Source: Planctomycetaceae bacterium
Lineage (GTDB): Bacteria; Planctomycetota; Phycisphaerae; UBA1845; UTPLA1
Reading direction: 5' to 3'
DNA: 64,000 bases
Assembly: GCA_006969385.1 (NCBI GenBank)
Contig: CP030884.1
Coordinates: forward strand, 1,860,001-1,924,000
The notes below the pieces were generated by a model. The model was not told where the DNA came from, did no database searches, and saw only the letters and a list, made by a program, of their open reading frames with translations. Shown one piece after another: positions 6,340-15,790 of this stretch (position 1 is the first letter of the stretch; each line of letters opens with the position of its first letter). The position numbers were made by a program, and so were the translations under genes.

Positions 6340-9089
6340 GCCGCCAGCGCCTCATTTAGCTCTTCGAGAATCTTGTCAAACTCGCTACCGAACACCTGAT
6401 ACACCTTCCCCAGTCCGCCTTCTTCGTTGAACGGCGTGTAGTCGAAGTCGTCAACGCTGATGCTCAGGCTGGCGGCGATGTGGTCCTTGATCAACGTGAG
6501 CCAGCGTTGTTGCTCGGCCGTGAATGTTCGACCGGTCGACTGCTGGGTCGCCATCCATGCACCGAAGCGTTGTTCGACGAGTTGGCCGTAGGGTACGAGG
6601 TTTTCGTCGTGCTTCAATGCGTGGCGCACGAGAGAGACGATGTCGGCGAGTTGCTTGCCGCCGCTGCCGCTGACCTTCGATTTCTCCAGCGTTTCGTAGG
6701 CTCGCCACAAACGCTCGGGCGTAAGTTGATGCGGTGGCTTGGCAATGGCGTCGGCGAGTTCGCGAATTTCGGTGAACGTGAGGCGGCGACGGTAGGGCTG
6801 GCTATATAAAACCTGAAGCGCCGTGATTTCGTCGTGATGCTCGCCGATAAACTTTTCGAACGACGCGATCGTTTGCGTCGCCCGTTCGGTCGCCCGGGCG
6901 TCGAAGCCGGCGTCGATCAACTCGTCAAGGCTGACGGTATCGATGGTTTGCTCGAACGACTTTTTGATTTCGATGATTTTATTGCGGGATTTGGCGGTGC
7001 GCAGCGGACCGGCAGCGGCTTTCATCATGGTATCGGCCGTTAATTGAATCTGTTCCTCCGTCGGTGCATCCGTGCCGTGTTCGATCTTCGCCTTCTCAAG
7101 TTGCGCATCGGGGTCGACGGCGTTTAGCAGTTCGCGTGAGATTTGCGACAGGCTTTGACCGACGGTTACCGCTTTGACCTCTTCCTGCTGCTTCTTGCTA
7201 AGGCGTTTGTCCAGTCGCGCGAGCCGCGAAGCGACGGAAGAAAGAATGTCTTCGTCCGTGCTGCCGAAGGCCAGGGCCTCGAGTAGCTTCTCGAAGGAGA
7301 CGAATCTTTTTCGCTCCAGTGGTTTGGTGTCTGTCTTGGCGGCTTCGCATACGCCGACGGCATCGACGATGACGAAGTGGTCCTTCGTGCCGCCGTCTGG
7401 CGTGACGGCCAGGAAATCGGTATCGGGGATCACGCGCACGCCGCGCCCCTTCATTTGCTCGAAGAATGTTCGGCTCTTTACGCTGCGCATGAACATGACA
7501 ACTTCGAGCGGCTTGATGTCGGTGCCGGTGGCGATCATGTCCACAGTGACGGCGATACGCGGCATCGGTGAATTGCGAAATGCGGCGATCAGGTTCTCCG
7601 GCTTCTCGCCGGTGGTTTTGTAAGTGATTTTTTGGCAGAACTCATTGCCTTTGCCGAATAGCTCACGAACGATCTTGACGATGTCTTCCGCGTGCGAATC
7701 GTCTTTGGCGAAAATAAGCGTCTTTGGTACCCACGTGCGGCCTGGGAATAGCTCGGTGAAGAGCGCGTCTTTGTAAGCCTTGATAACGGTTCGGATCTGG
7801 TCGGGTGCGACGATGTCGCGATCGAGCTTTCTGGCGTCGTAGATCAGGTCTTCATCGAGTTGTTCGTAGCGGACGGCGCGCGTTTCGCGATCGCGTTTGT
7901 CGACGTAGTAGCCCTTTTCGATGGTCGAGCCCTGCTCGGTCATACGCGTCTTAATGCGATAGACCTCAAAGTCTACGTTAACGCCGTCGGCGACCGCCTT
8001 TTCGTGGTTGTACTCCATCACGAGATTGCGATTAAAGAAGCCGATCGTTTGCTTCGACGGCGTTGCAGTAAGGCCAACGAGATGGGCGTCGAAATAGTCG
8101 AGTACCTGCCGCCAGAGGTTATAGATGGAGCGGTGGCATTCGTCGGTGAAGACGAAGTCAAACGTCTCGATCGGGATCTTCGGGTTGTACTCGACAGGAA
8201 TCGGTTCTTTTGCGAGCGGCCCATCGGATACGAACGACGAGCGCTCGTCCAACTCGGGGTCTAGTGGTTCGCCTTTCAGGATTGAGTAAAGACGTTGAAT
8301 GGTGGTGATGCACACGCGGCTGACTTGATCGATCGAAGTGCCTTTCAGGTGTTGCACATTATAGAGCTCGGTGAACTTGCGACCGTCATCGGGCGTAACG
8401 AACTGCGAAAACTCTTTGAGCGTTTGATCGCCAAGATTGCCACGGTCGACAATGAAAACGATGCGTCGCGCGCCGGCATGTCGGATTAGGCGATAGATCG
8501 AGTTGACTGCAGTGAATGTCTTACCCGATCCGGTACTCATTTGGATGAGTGAGCGGGGATGGTTCGCGGCAAGCGATTCTTCGAGGCTCAGGATTGCGCG
8601 CTGTTGGACATTCCACAGACTGCCGGGGATCAGCGGCGGCATTGACGTAAGGCGAGCGCGGAGCTGCTCGGGCTGTTGGGCGAATTCAATCAGCGTCTCG
8701 GGGCGATGGAAGGTGAAGACTTCACGACTGCGATAGTTCGGATCGAGCGCATTGGTGAAGCGCGTTTCCTTGCCGGTGCTCTCATAAGCGAAAGGCAGCG
8801 GTCGATGGTACGCAGGGAGATGTTTGGGAAGGCCTTTGGTGTATTTTGCCGATTGGACCTCAACGCCGACGAGGGTCGAACCTTCGGGCTTGGCTTCAAT
8901 GACGCCGATAGCTTTTCCACCCGCATAAAGCAGATAGTCGGCGGCATCAGAGCCAAGTGGAAATTCGCGAATCGCGACACCCAAATGCGCGCAGACGTCT
9001 GCCTCGTCTCTGTCTTGAACTTGCCAACCGCAGCGCTCTAGCTGGCGATCGATGTTCTCGCGAGCTTTTTCCTCGGGCGTTTGGGGCAT
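6336..9089 (-). CDS. hsdR: Type I restriction enzyme motor/nuclease subunit HsdR
   Basis: The start is set at ATG 9089 (MPQTPEEKAREN); the frame is open to 9197. The protein has 917 residues. The N-terminal nuclease carries a PD-(D/E)XK core (DAADYLLYAGGKAIGVIEAK). The SF2 helicase Walker A is STGSGKTFTA and the motif II box is DECH (FTDECHRSIYN). A C-terminal helical domain of the EcoEI type follows. It translocates DNA and cleaves unmodified invaders as R2M2S1. It is the first gene of the minus-strand locus and is divergent from the gene at 9273. hsdS follows with a 4-nt overlap. Confidence 0.95.
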   Translation of the reverse strand: MPQTPEEKARENIDRQLERCGWQVQDRDEADVCAHLGVAIREFPLGSDAADYLLYAGGKAIGVIEAKPEGSTLVGVEVQSAKYTKGLPKHLPAYHRPLPFAYESTGKETRFTNALDPNYRSREVFTFHRPETLIEFAQQPEQLRARLTSMPPLIPGSLWNVQQRAILSLEESLAANHPRSLIQMSTGSGKTFTAVNSIYRLIRHAGARRIVFIVDRGNLGDQTLKEFSQFVTPDDGRKFTELYNVQHLKGTSIDQVSRVCITTIQRLYSILKGEPLDPELDERSSFVSDGPLAKEPIPVEYNPKIPIETFDFVFTDECHRSIYNLWRQVLDYFDAHLVGLTATPSKQTIGFFNRNLVMEYNHEKAVADGVNVDFEVYRIKTRMTEQGSTIEKGYYVDKRDRETRAVRYEQLDEDLIYDARKLDRDIVAPDQIRTVIKAYKDALFTELFPGRTWVPKTLIFAKDDSHAEDIVKIVRELFGKGNEFCQKITYKTTGEKPENLIAAFRNSPMPRIAVTVDMIATGTDIKPLEVVMFMRSVKSRTFFEQMKGRGVRVIPDTDFLAVTPDGGTKDHFVIVDAVGVCEAAKTDTKPLERKRFVSFEKLLEALAFGSTDEDILSSVASRLARLDKRLSKKQQEEVKAVTVGQSLSQISRELLNAVDPDAQLEKAKIEHGTDAPTEEQIQLTADTMMKAAAGPLRTAKSRNKIIEIKKSFEQTIDTVSLDELIDAGFDARATERATQTIASFEKFIGEHHDEITALQVLYSQPYRRRLTFTEIRELADAIAKPPHQLTPERLWRAYETLEKSKVSGSGGKQLADIVSLVRHALKHDENLVPYGQLVEQRFGAWMATQQSTGRTFTAEQQRWLTLIKDHIAASLSISVDDFDYTPFNEEGGLGKVYQVFGSEFDKILEELNEALAA

Positions 9090-9272
9090 TCTCCGGCTTT
9101 CAAGTCGGTACGGCGCGAGAGCATTCTTGACGCCACCACGGGTGTAATAGGAATCGAAATAGCGATCATAACCAGTTTGCATCACAAATGTTAGCATCTT
9201 TACGTGACTCGGATCTTGGATTCTCGGATGCTCAGATCAATGAGCAAGCCATATCTGCTGGAGGATCGAACC

Positions 9273-10319
9273 ATGGCGAAACGGAAAAAGTCGGCAAAGC
9301 GTACTTCCAAGGCTATAGAAACGCCGAGCCGAGATATTTTGACGCTGCTAATGGCATTTGAACGAGAGAAAAGTACTGACGCACTGCCAGCGTTACGAGA
9401 TCAGATTCTCATGGTCTTGCCAGAAACGATTGAAGCCTGCAAACGGATTGCGGAATCCGCTGAGGTCGATGATGTATTCGGCGAATTGGTACAGAAACTC
9501 GAAGCAGGTCTTGAGTTGGATCGATATGAGAGACGATTGCCGTTACAGGGGGCAACCAGCAAGATCGCCCAGTGGCTGCGATTTGATAATCGCGTGCAAT
9601 ATCTGAAGGCGTTGAAGACTGCGGATGGTGATCCGATCAATCACTTCGTTCAGTTCGCCTCGGTCGCATTTCATCTTGCGGATGATGCGTTGACCTGGTT
9701 CCCTGAGAAGGATCCATTCAAGTATGCAGAATGGCAAGAGCGCAACGGAATACGGACCGCCGCGGTGTGGGCAACTCCAGCGGAGCGGTCAGTATTGTCT
9801 GATGTTATTAGTCCGGGTGGTGTCATTCGATTCCATGAGACGCTATTTGGTCGTGCGAGTCAGGTGGCGCGGGATCGTGGCGAAGGAGGCTTCGCACTAC
9901 CTAAGTTAGAGCGTATTGAGAAAGGCCTGAAGAAGCTGGCTGAGGTGTTGCGGGACAGTTCCGAAACCAGCTTGTTTGGCATGGATATTGGGCAGGATTT
10001 GGGAGAAGCGATTTGTGATGCCCACGTGCTTTTGCAGGTTTCGGGTAAGCCGCAATCGGTGATGTCGGCGGAGGAGGCATTCGTTAAAAATGGGCGATCG
10101 TTTGCCACTGTGAAGGAGCTTGCTTCGCTTTGCGGCCAAAGCGAGTCAGCAGTTCGTAGTTGTTTGCATCGTGCAAAAAAGAAGCCAGTCGAGTCAGGTG
10201 AAGGGCTAATGGCTGGCTTGGACTACCACGATATTCCAGAGCCGCGTCCGCATTCACCACGGATTGAATATCGAATTCACAAGGTGTGGCCGATCCTTCA
10301 TGCGAATATTCGCAAATAA
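9273..10319 (+). CDS. Unknown protein with C-terminal HTH
   Basis: The start at ATG 9273 is chosen because GGAGG lies 8 bp upstream; the frame is open from 9204. The 348-residue protein begins with a basic tail (MAKRKKSAKRTSKA). Its middle is a mostly helical region rich in charged residues. A likely helix-turn-helix lies at about residues 275-305 (TVKELASLCGQSESAVRSCL). I do not recognise the family. It is divergent from hsdR, and its last codons overlap a palindrome (10301-10314) that recurs upstream of the sigma-like gene. A DNA-binding regulator of the phage-like module is plausible, but this is inference. Confidence 0.7.
   Translation: MAKRKKSAKRTSKAIETPSRDILTLLMAFEREKSTDALPALRDQILMVLPETIEACKRIAESAEVDDVFGELVQKLEAGLELDRYERRLPLQGATSKIAQWLRFDNRVQYLKALKTADGDPINHFVQFASVAFHLADDALTWFPEKDPFKYAEWQERNGIRTAAVWATPAERSVLSDVISPGGVIRFHETLFGRASQVARDRGEGGFALPKLERIEKGLKKLAEVLRDSSETSLFGMDIGQDLGEAICDAHVLLQVSGKPQSVMSAEEAFVKNGRSFATVKELASLCGQSESAVRSCLHRAKKKPVESGEGLMAGLDYHDIPEPRPHSPRIEYRIHKVWPILHANIRK
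10301..10314. promoter_or_regulatory. Palindrome 1 with core GCGAATATTCGC
   Basis: TGCGAATATTCGCA is a perfect 14-bp palindrome at the 3' end of the preceding gene. Its 12-bp core GCGAATATTCGC recurs at 10390-10401, centres exactly 88 bp apart (about eight helical turns). It is a candidate operator pair. Confidence 0.55.
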
Positions 10320-10387
10320 ATTTGATCTACAACAGTCTGCGAAAATCTGTCGAATTCGGGAGTTAATTAACATTCTTCAGTCCATCG

Positions 10388-10403
10388 GCGCGAATATTCG
10401 CGC
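10388..10403. promoter_or_regulatory. Palindrome 2 with core GCGAATATTCGC
   Basis: GCGCGAATATTCGCGC is a perfect 16-bp palindrome in the 273-bp gap before the sigma-like gene. It shares its 12-bp core with the palindrome at 10301-10314. The rest of the gap holds a few GC-rich hairpins and no gene. Confidence 0.55.
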
Positions 10404-10570
10404 TCGCGTCCCTATTTCATAGCCAATTCTTTAGCAGCTTGTTGCTGCAGCGACGGGCTTTCGGCCTGGAGGCCGGAGTCCTTAACCCCTCGATGTGAGC
10501 CCGTTTTGAAATCACGGCGCGTGCCGTGACACGGAGATTCCGCGCGCATTGATTGTGGGTAGACGGCAGA

Positions 10571-10589
10571 TGCCTCTGGGCCAGAGGCA
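10571..10589 (+). promoter_or_regulatory. Hairpin covering the ribosome-binding site of the sigma-like gene
   Basis: TGCCTCTG and CAGAGGCA form an 8-bp stem with loop GGC directly before ATG 10593. The right arm contains AGAGG, the only likely Shine-Dalgarno sequence, so a folded mRNA would hide it. This is either translational control or a protein-binding site. Confidence 0.5.
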
Positions 10590-10592
10590 CGC

Positions 10593-11180
10593 ATGTCGCA
10601 AAATATCGATCCGCGGTGGATCGCATCTGTCGAGGCTCAGGCCATTGTTCGTTCTGAAATCAATCGACTGGCTCGGCGATTGGGAATCAAAAGGAACTCT
10701 TTCGACGATCTACAGCAGGAAGTTAATGCTCAAATTCTCACAGTCGCCCATCAATACGAAGGGCATCGAGGTGCTCCGGGTGCGTTTATTCGAATGGTCG
10801 CACGCAGCACGATTCAAATGCAAATGCGCGAATGTCGAGCTGAAAAGCGAAAAGCGCTGTATCGCAATCTCTCAATCGATGAAGAGGTATTCCCGGGCGA
10901 TGATAGCCGGTTATTGGGACAGTTGCTCAGTCCTGCGGACGCCGCACGACGACTTGGTTTTGATACCGGAGAGTCAGACGTCACGCTGAGGATGGATCTC
11001 GCCGAAGTTGTTGCGACCATGCCCGAAGATGACCGCCGCATATGTGAAGTGTTAATGAACACTGGCACGGTGTCGGAAGCGGCACGAGTGCTTGGGATGT
11101 CGCGCCAGCAGATTTATCGACTTCTGCCGAGTATTAAAAGCCGACTTCGGCAGTGTGGTCTTGGACCTGAAGCCAATTGA
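10593..11180 (+). CDS. Sigma-70-family (ECF-like) factor of the phage-like module
   Basis: The 195-residue protein has a region-2-like N-terminal half (DDLQQEVNAQILTVAHQY, about residues 38-60). Its C-terminal region-4-like helix-turn-helix (TVSEAARVLGMSRQQIYRLL, about residues 158-178) is preceded by MPEDDRRICEVLMN. This is the layout of short sigma-70-like factors. It differs from the three host ECF factors in the window and begins the replication/packaging gene run, so it may switch on the module's genes (inference). It could instead be a phage late regulator with a sigma fold. Confidence 0.75.
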   Translation: MSQNIDPRWIASVEAQAIVRSEINRLARRLGIKRNSFDDLQQEVNAQILTVAHQYEGHRGAPGAFIRMVARSTIQMQMRECRAEKRKALYRNLSIDEEVFPGDDSRLLGQLLSPADAARRLGFDTGESDVTLRMDLAEVVATMPEDDRRICEVLMNTGTVSEAARVLGMSRQQIYRLLPSIKSRLRQCGLGPEAN

Positions 11181-11254
11181 TCCGGACACATAGTCAGCGT
11201 TCGGCATAAAGCTTTCAGTATGGGAATGACTAATCCAATACTGGGAGCAAATCA

Positions 11255-11560
11255 GTGACCACCCACACATTTCGATTCTCAAGCCGTGATGACTTCAGCG
11301 ATGCAGAGTTGACGCTCAAGTTGGCCATGCTCTCCGTGAAGGGAATCTATACAGATGAGCTTGTTCGGTACTTGGTGCACGTGCTGGTCCGACCGGATGA
11401 GCGATCAATTTGTATTCAAAACAAGAATCAGGTGTCGACAATATTGATTCGAATCTTCATGCGCATGATTCATGAAGAATTCGGATACCAAGCGATTCAA
11501 CATGACCATTCCTATACGGTCAGTGGCTTCGGAAGAAACGCGACGCGGAGAGAGTCGTGA
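11255..11560 (+). CDS. Small unknown protein
   Basis: This is a 101-residue protein starting at GTG 11255, with GGGAG about 9 bp upstream. It has no signal peptide or membrane segment and no motif that I recognise. Its stop overlaps the GTG of the primase gene by 4 nt (GTGA), so it is translationally coupled to replication. That coupling and its place after the sigma-like gene are the main support for it being real. Confidence 0.6.
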   Translation: MTTHTFRFSSRDDFSDAELTLKLAMLSVKGIYTDELVRYLVHVLVRPDERSICIQNKNQVSTILIRIFMRMIHEEFGYQAIQHDHSYTVSGFGRNATRRES

Positions 11561-14088
11561 GTCAAAAAAGACCACTAGATAGCCCGGTCGCCGTGTCGAT
11601 GACGACCGACCTCGACCTTATCCTCGAGCACGTTCCCGACGAGTTGCGCGAGTACCGCCAGTGGGTGGCGTGGCGCTTGCAGGAACGAAACGGTAAGCCG
11701 ACCAAGGTGCCGTACGACCCGATTCGAGGCCGGATGGCTGATTGTTGCGACCCAGCGACGTGGGGCGGATTCAACGATGCGATTCACTATTGTGAACATT
11801 TCAACGCCAAGGGTGTGGGATTTGTGTTCACAGCGAATGATCCGTTTACGGGGATCGATCTCGACAAGTGCCGTGAACCGACCACCGGGAACATCGAGGG
11901 GTGGGCCAATGAGATCATTGATTCGATAAGGTCGTACTCCGAAGTGTCGCCTAGCCGTACCGGCGTGAAGATTATCGTGCGTGCGACGAAGCGCGGATCA
12001 CGTTGTCGCAAAGGGCAAATCGAGATCTACGATCGTCAGCGGTATTTCACATTGACGGGTAATAGGCTGGCGCACTTGCCGGGCACCATTCAAGCGCGTC
12101 AACGCGAACTTGAAAAGTTGTATGAGCAGGTCTTTGGCACCGCCGATGATTCCGAATCCGATTCCGACGAATCATCATCAGATGCGAAGAACCCCAATCC
12201 CCATGCACCATCCAGTGATGACGAGATTGTTCGCATCCTCGAGCGTTTTGAATCGGGCCCCAAGTTCAAATTGCTCTGGTCAGGAAAATGGGAAGAAGCC
12301 GGATACGCGAGCCACAGCGAAGCAGATCTGGCGCTGGTCGGGTTGCTGGCGTTCATGTGCGGCCACGACTCGGCGCGTATCGATCGGCTCTACCGACGCA
12401 GTGGCCTATACCGCGATAAGTGGGAACGGCACGATTACCGCCGGCGCACGATCGAGAAGGCGCTTGCAGGCAAGAGCGAGTTCTTCACGCCCTCGAACAA
12501 ACTCGAATTCGATATGAGTTGGGGCAACGCGATGCAGATGCTGGTCGGTGTGGCATCGACACCTCCCACCCCACGACTGCCGCCCCCGCCGCCGGTCGCT
12601 GTTCCAACACCTTATCAAAAGACTATTCCCTCGGTAGTCGTCCCTGTCCAACATCCCGTGGCGCGCGTGCGCGCCGGTAATCCCTACGCACAGACGGACA
12701 TGGGCAATGCCGAACGCTTCGTGGCGCTCTATACCGATGAACTTCGTTACGTCTCGGGCATCGGCTGGTTTGAATGGGATGGTCAGCGTTGGCGCGAAGA
12801 CCATCTCAACCGCGCCGTCAATTTATCGATGGGCTGCATTCGTCACATTTATCAGGAAGCCGCAGCTGCGGCCGAACTGGCGGCGCGCGATGGCAATCCG
12901 ACCCAAAGCGAGATTGCCGGTAATCATGCGCAGGCGCTATCCAGGTGGGCCAAACGTAGCGAGGCCCATGCTCGAATCATTGCAGTACCCAAGTTGGCAG
13001 CGACTTTATCCCCGCTGGCCGCCTACGTCGGTGATCTCGATCGGGATCCGTGGCTATTCAACTGCCGCAACGGAACCTTGGATCTGCGTACCGGTGCCCT
13101 CCGGCCGCACCGCCGTGATGATCTGATTACTAAGGTGGCCCCCGTCGACTACGACACGAACGCGGAGTGTCCCATCTGGATCGCGTTCTTACAGCGGATC
13201 TTCGACGGCAATCAGGAGTTGATCGACTTCGTGCAGCTGGCCGTGGGCTATGCCTTGACCGGCGTCATTCGCGAACATGTCTTGCATGTGCTCTATGGCG
13301 GCGGGGCCAATGGCAAGTCGACGTTGTTGGAGACTGTATCCACCATGCTCGGTGACTATGCCAAGCATGCAGCGCCCGGACTTTTGATCAAGCGTCGGTA
13401 CGAAGGCCATCCTACCGAACTGGCTGACCTGCGTGGGGCACGTCTCGTCACCGCCATTGAGACTGCTGAAGGCGGCGCTTTCGATGAAGAGCGTGTCAAA
13501 TCCTTGACCGGTGGTGATCGTATTACGGCGCGGCGCATGCGACAGGACTTCTTCGAGTTCACACCAACCTTCAAGTTATTCCTGGCGACCAATCACCGGC
13601 CCGTGGTGAAGGGTGACGACAATGGAATTTGGAGACGCTTGCGCCTGTGGCCCTTCAACGTCGAGATTCCTGCTCATGAGCAGGATGTCAGACTTAAGGA
13701 GAAGTTGCTCTCCGAGTTACCCGGCATTCTGGCGTGGTGCGTTCGGGGCTGTAAGGCGTGGCGGCGTGAGGGGCTTGGTTGTCCCACCGTGGTGACCGAA
13801 GCGACACAGGAATACCGTGATCAACTGGATCAAGTCGGTATGTGGCTGGAAGAGTGTTGTGAGCGGCCCGCTGACAACGATGAGGCGTATCGGTTCACAG
13901 TCCAGGGTAGTGACCTCTATGGTTCTTATAAGCAGTGGTGCGACCGGCAGGGTGTGGTGGCGTTGAGCAACTGGAGATTCTCGGAGCGCATGTTAAAGGT
14001 TGATGGTGTCTCCAAGTCCCGAAGCCATGTCAGCATGTACCATGGTGTGCGTCTGATCGATCCACCTATCCCTCACAATGGCCACTGA
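11557..14088 (+). CDS. PrimPol-like primase / SF3 (D5, P4-type) helicase
   Basis: The 843-residue protein has an N-terminal primase-polymerase of the NrS-1 type (about residues 20-190: QWVAWRLQERNGKPTKVPYD, then the metal-binding FTGIDLDKC). A helical primase C-terminal segment (about 220-310) and a Pro-rich linker (about 328-345, PPPPPVAVPTP) follow. Then come the D5 N-terminal domain and an SF3 helicase with Walker A GGGANGKST near residue 581 and ATNHRP further on. Such proteins prime and unwind DNA at the origin of phages, satellites and plasmids. The gene is intact. A cluster of TGCGCA repeats just downstream may be its origin. Confidence 0.92.
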   Translation: MSQKRPLDSPVAVSMTTDLDLILEHVPDELREYRQWVAWRLQERNGKPTKVPYDPIRGRMADCCDPATWGGFNDAIHYCEHFNAKGVGFVFTANDPFTGIDLDKCREPTTGNIEGWANEIIDSIRSYSEVSPSRTGVKIIVRATKRGSRCRKGQIEIYDRQRYFTLTGNRLAHLPGTIQARQRELEKLYEQVFGTADDSESDSDESSSDAKNPNPHAPSSDDEIVRILERFESGPKFKLLWSGKWEEAGYASHSEADLALVGLLAFMCGHDSARIDRLYRRSGLYRDKWERHDYRRRTIEKALAGKSEFFTPSNKLEFDMSWGNAMQMLVGVASTPPTPRLPPPPPVAVPTPYQKTIPSVVVPVQHPVARVRAGNPYAQTDMGNAERFVALYTDELRYVSGIGWFEWDGQRWREDHLNRAVNLSMGCIRHIYQEAAAAAELAARDGNPTQSEIAGNHAQALSRWAKRSEAHARIIAVPKLAATLSPLAAYVGDLDRDPWLFNCRNGTLDLRTGALRPHRRDDLITKVAPVDYDTNAECPIWIAFLQRIFDGNQELIDFVQLAVGYALTGVIREHVLHVLYGGGANGKSTLLETVSTMLGDYAKHAAPGLLIKRRYEGHPTELADLRGARLVTAIETAEGGAFDEERVKSLTGGDRITARRMRQDFFEFTPTFKLFLATNHRPVVKGDDNGIWRRLRLWPFNVEIPAHEQDVRLKEKLLSELPGILAWCVRGCKAWRREGLGCPTVVTEATQEYRDQLDQVGMWLEECCERPADNDEAYRFTVQGSDLYGSYKQWCDRQGVVALSNWRFSERMLKVDGVSKSRSHVSMYHGVRLIDPPIPHNGH

Positions 14089-14094
14089 TTCATT

Positions 14095-14262
14095 TGCGCA
14101 GGGTTGCCACCCAAAAACGCCGTTTTTGATGCCGTGCGCAGGGTTGCGCAGACATTTCTATATAAGCGCCAAAAAAACATTTCATATAAACGTTATATGG
14201 AAAAGTCTGCGCAACCCTGCGCAAGTATGCGCAAACGCGGTTTTTGGATAGAAGTCTGCGCA
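14095..14262. repeat. TGCGCA iteron cluster with 19-bp inverted repeat (candidate origin)
   Basis: The hexamer TGCGCA occurs seven times, at 14095, 14135, 14145, 14208, 14218, 14228 and 14257. Neighbours are spaced exactly 10 bp in 14135/14145 and in 14208/14218/14228. TGCGCAGGGTTGCGCAGAC (14135-14153) and its perfect reverse complement (14205-14223) flank a 51-bp AT-rich core. The cluster fills the 321-bp gap between the primase/helicase and the methylase. This fits an origin (iterons plus an AT-rich unwinding element) or a phased operator. Confidence 0.65.
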
Positions 14263-14409
14263 TCTCCGTGTGTGAATTCCACACGCCTTCGGTCGTGATA
14301 AAAATCTTGCAAATTCTCCGGACACCTCGCGCCGCTTTCGCATAAGGGAAAGATACCAGTCCATCTAATGTGATCACCATGCGTGATCACCCTTGTGAAA
14401 GGCACGTCC

Positions 14410-15783
14410 ATGAAGATCACCATGTGGCCGCCGGATAAGGTGCGTCCCTATGAGAAGAACCCACGCAAGAACGACAAGGCGGTCGCTGCCGTCGCCGATT
14501 CGATTAAACAGTTCGGCTTTCGCCAACCGATCGTGGTCGACGAAGACGGTGTGATCGTTGTGGGTCACACGCGTTGGAAGGCAGCTCAGCAGCTCGAGTT
14601 GAAGAAGGTGCCGGTCCATGTAGCGGTGGGGCTGTCGGCGGAGGATGCCAAGGCCTATCGCATTGCGGATAACAAATCGAACGAGATCGCGGAGTGGGAC
14701 TTCGATCTACTGCCGGCGGAACTGGCCGATCTCAAGGGCGCGGGCTACGACCTCGGGCTGCTGGGGTTTGATGACAATGAATTGTCGAAAATGCTCGACG
14801 CTGATGTAATCGACGGGCTTTGCGATCCGGATGAGGTCCCCGAACCGCCGGATGCGGCGATCACCCAACCGGGCGATCTGTGGGTCCTCGGCGATCATCG
14901 CTTGCTGTGTGGCGATAGCGCCTCGACCACCGATCTCGATCGTTTGCTCGACGGGGCCACGATCCAACTCTGTAATACCGATCCACCCTATAACGTGAAG
15001 GTCGAACCGCGTTCGAACAATGCGATTGCGTCGGGCAATTCGTCATTTAAGGGCGCGAAGCGCACCAACCACCAGAACTTCGATCTCAAACGTCACCCGG
15101 GTAAGAACAAAGCAACACATCAGAAGATGCGCGCCAAGGATCGGCCCTTGGAGAACGACTTTGTTAGCGACGAAGAGTTCGCCAAAATGCTGGATGCGTG
15201 GTTCGCCAACATCGCGCGGGTACTCGATCCGGGCCGTGGCTTCTACATTTGGGGCGGCTACGCCAATCTCGGGAACTATCCCGCTCCACTAAAGGGTAAT
15301 GGATTGTATTTCAGCCAAGGCGTGGTGTGGGATAAGCAGCACCCAGTGCTCACGCGCAAGGACTTCATGGGCGCATTCGAGATCTGCTTCTACGGTTGGA
15401 AGGAAGGCGCGGCCCACCTGTTTTTAGGGCCCAAGAATGTGCCGGACCTATGGCATGTGAAGAAGGTCAACCCACAGAGTATGGTACATCTGACGGAGAA
15501 GCCGGTGGAATTGGCCGTGCGCGCCATGCAGTATTCGTCGCGGGCCGGTGAGAATGTGCTCGATCTCTTCGGGGGTAGCGGATCGACCTTGATCGCTGCC
15601 GAACAGACGCAGCGCAAGGCGTACCTGATGGAAATCGATCCGCCGTATTGCGATGTGATCGTGCAGCGCTATGAACAGTTCACGGGCAAGAAGGCGGAAA
15701 GAGTCACTGCGGCGAACGATCCTGCCGCAGAGAAAGCCCGCCCTCAGAAGGCAGGCAAACGAAAAGCAACGTCGTCGTCGTGA
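14410..15783 (+). CDS. ParB-domain / DNA adenine-cytosine methyltransferase fusion
   Basis: The start at ATG 14410 (MKITMWPPDKVRPYEKNPRK) is preceded by AAAGG. The 457-residue protein has an N-terminal ParB/sulfiredoxin-like domain (about 1-90, with VVGHTRWKAAQQL). A DNA methylase domain follows, with catalytic motif TDPPYN near residue 195 and SAM motif DLFGGSGST near residue 385. This fusion is common on phages and integrative elements, where the methylase protects the element's DNA against host restriction. It sits beside the candidate origin. N6-adenine or N4-cytosine specificity cannot be told by eye. The Lys/Ala-rich C-terminal tail is normal. Confidence 0.92.
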   Translation: MKITMWPPDKVRPYEKNPRKNDKAVAAVADSIKQFGFRQPIVVDEDGVIVVGHTRWKAAQQLELKKVPVHVAVGLSAEDAKAYRIADNKSNEIAEWDFDLLPAELADLKGAGYDLGLLGFDDNELSKMLDADVIDGLCDPDEVPEPPDAAITQPGDLWVLGDHRLLCGDSASTTDLDRLLDGATIQLCNTDPPYNVKVEPRSNNAIASGNSSFKGAKRTNHQNFDLKRHPGKNKATHQKMRAKDRPLENDFVSDEEFAKMLDAWFANIARVLDPGRGFYIWGGYANLGNYPAPLKGNGLYFSQGVVWDKQHPVLTRKDFMGAFEICFYGWKEGAAHLFLGPKNVPDLWHVKKVNPQSMVHLTEKPVELAVRAMQYSSRAGENVLDLFGGSGSTLIAAEQTQRKAYLMEIDPPYCDVIVQRYEQFTGKKAERVTAANDPAAEKARPQKAGKRKATSSS

Positions 15784-15790
15784 TCGACGA

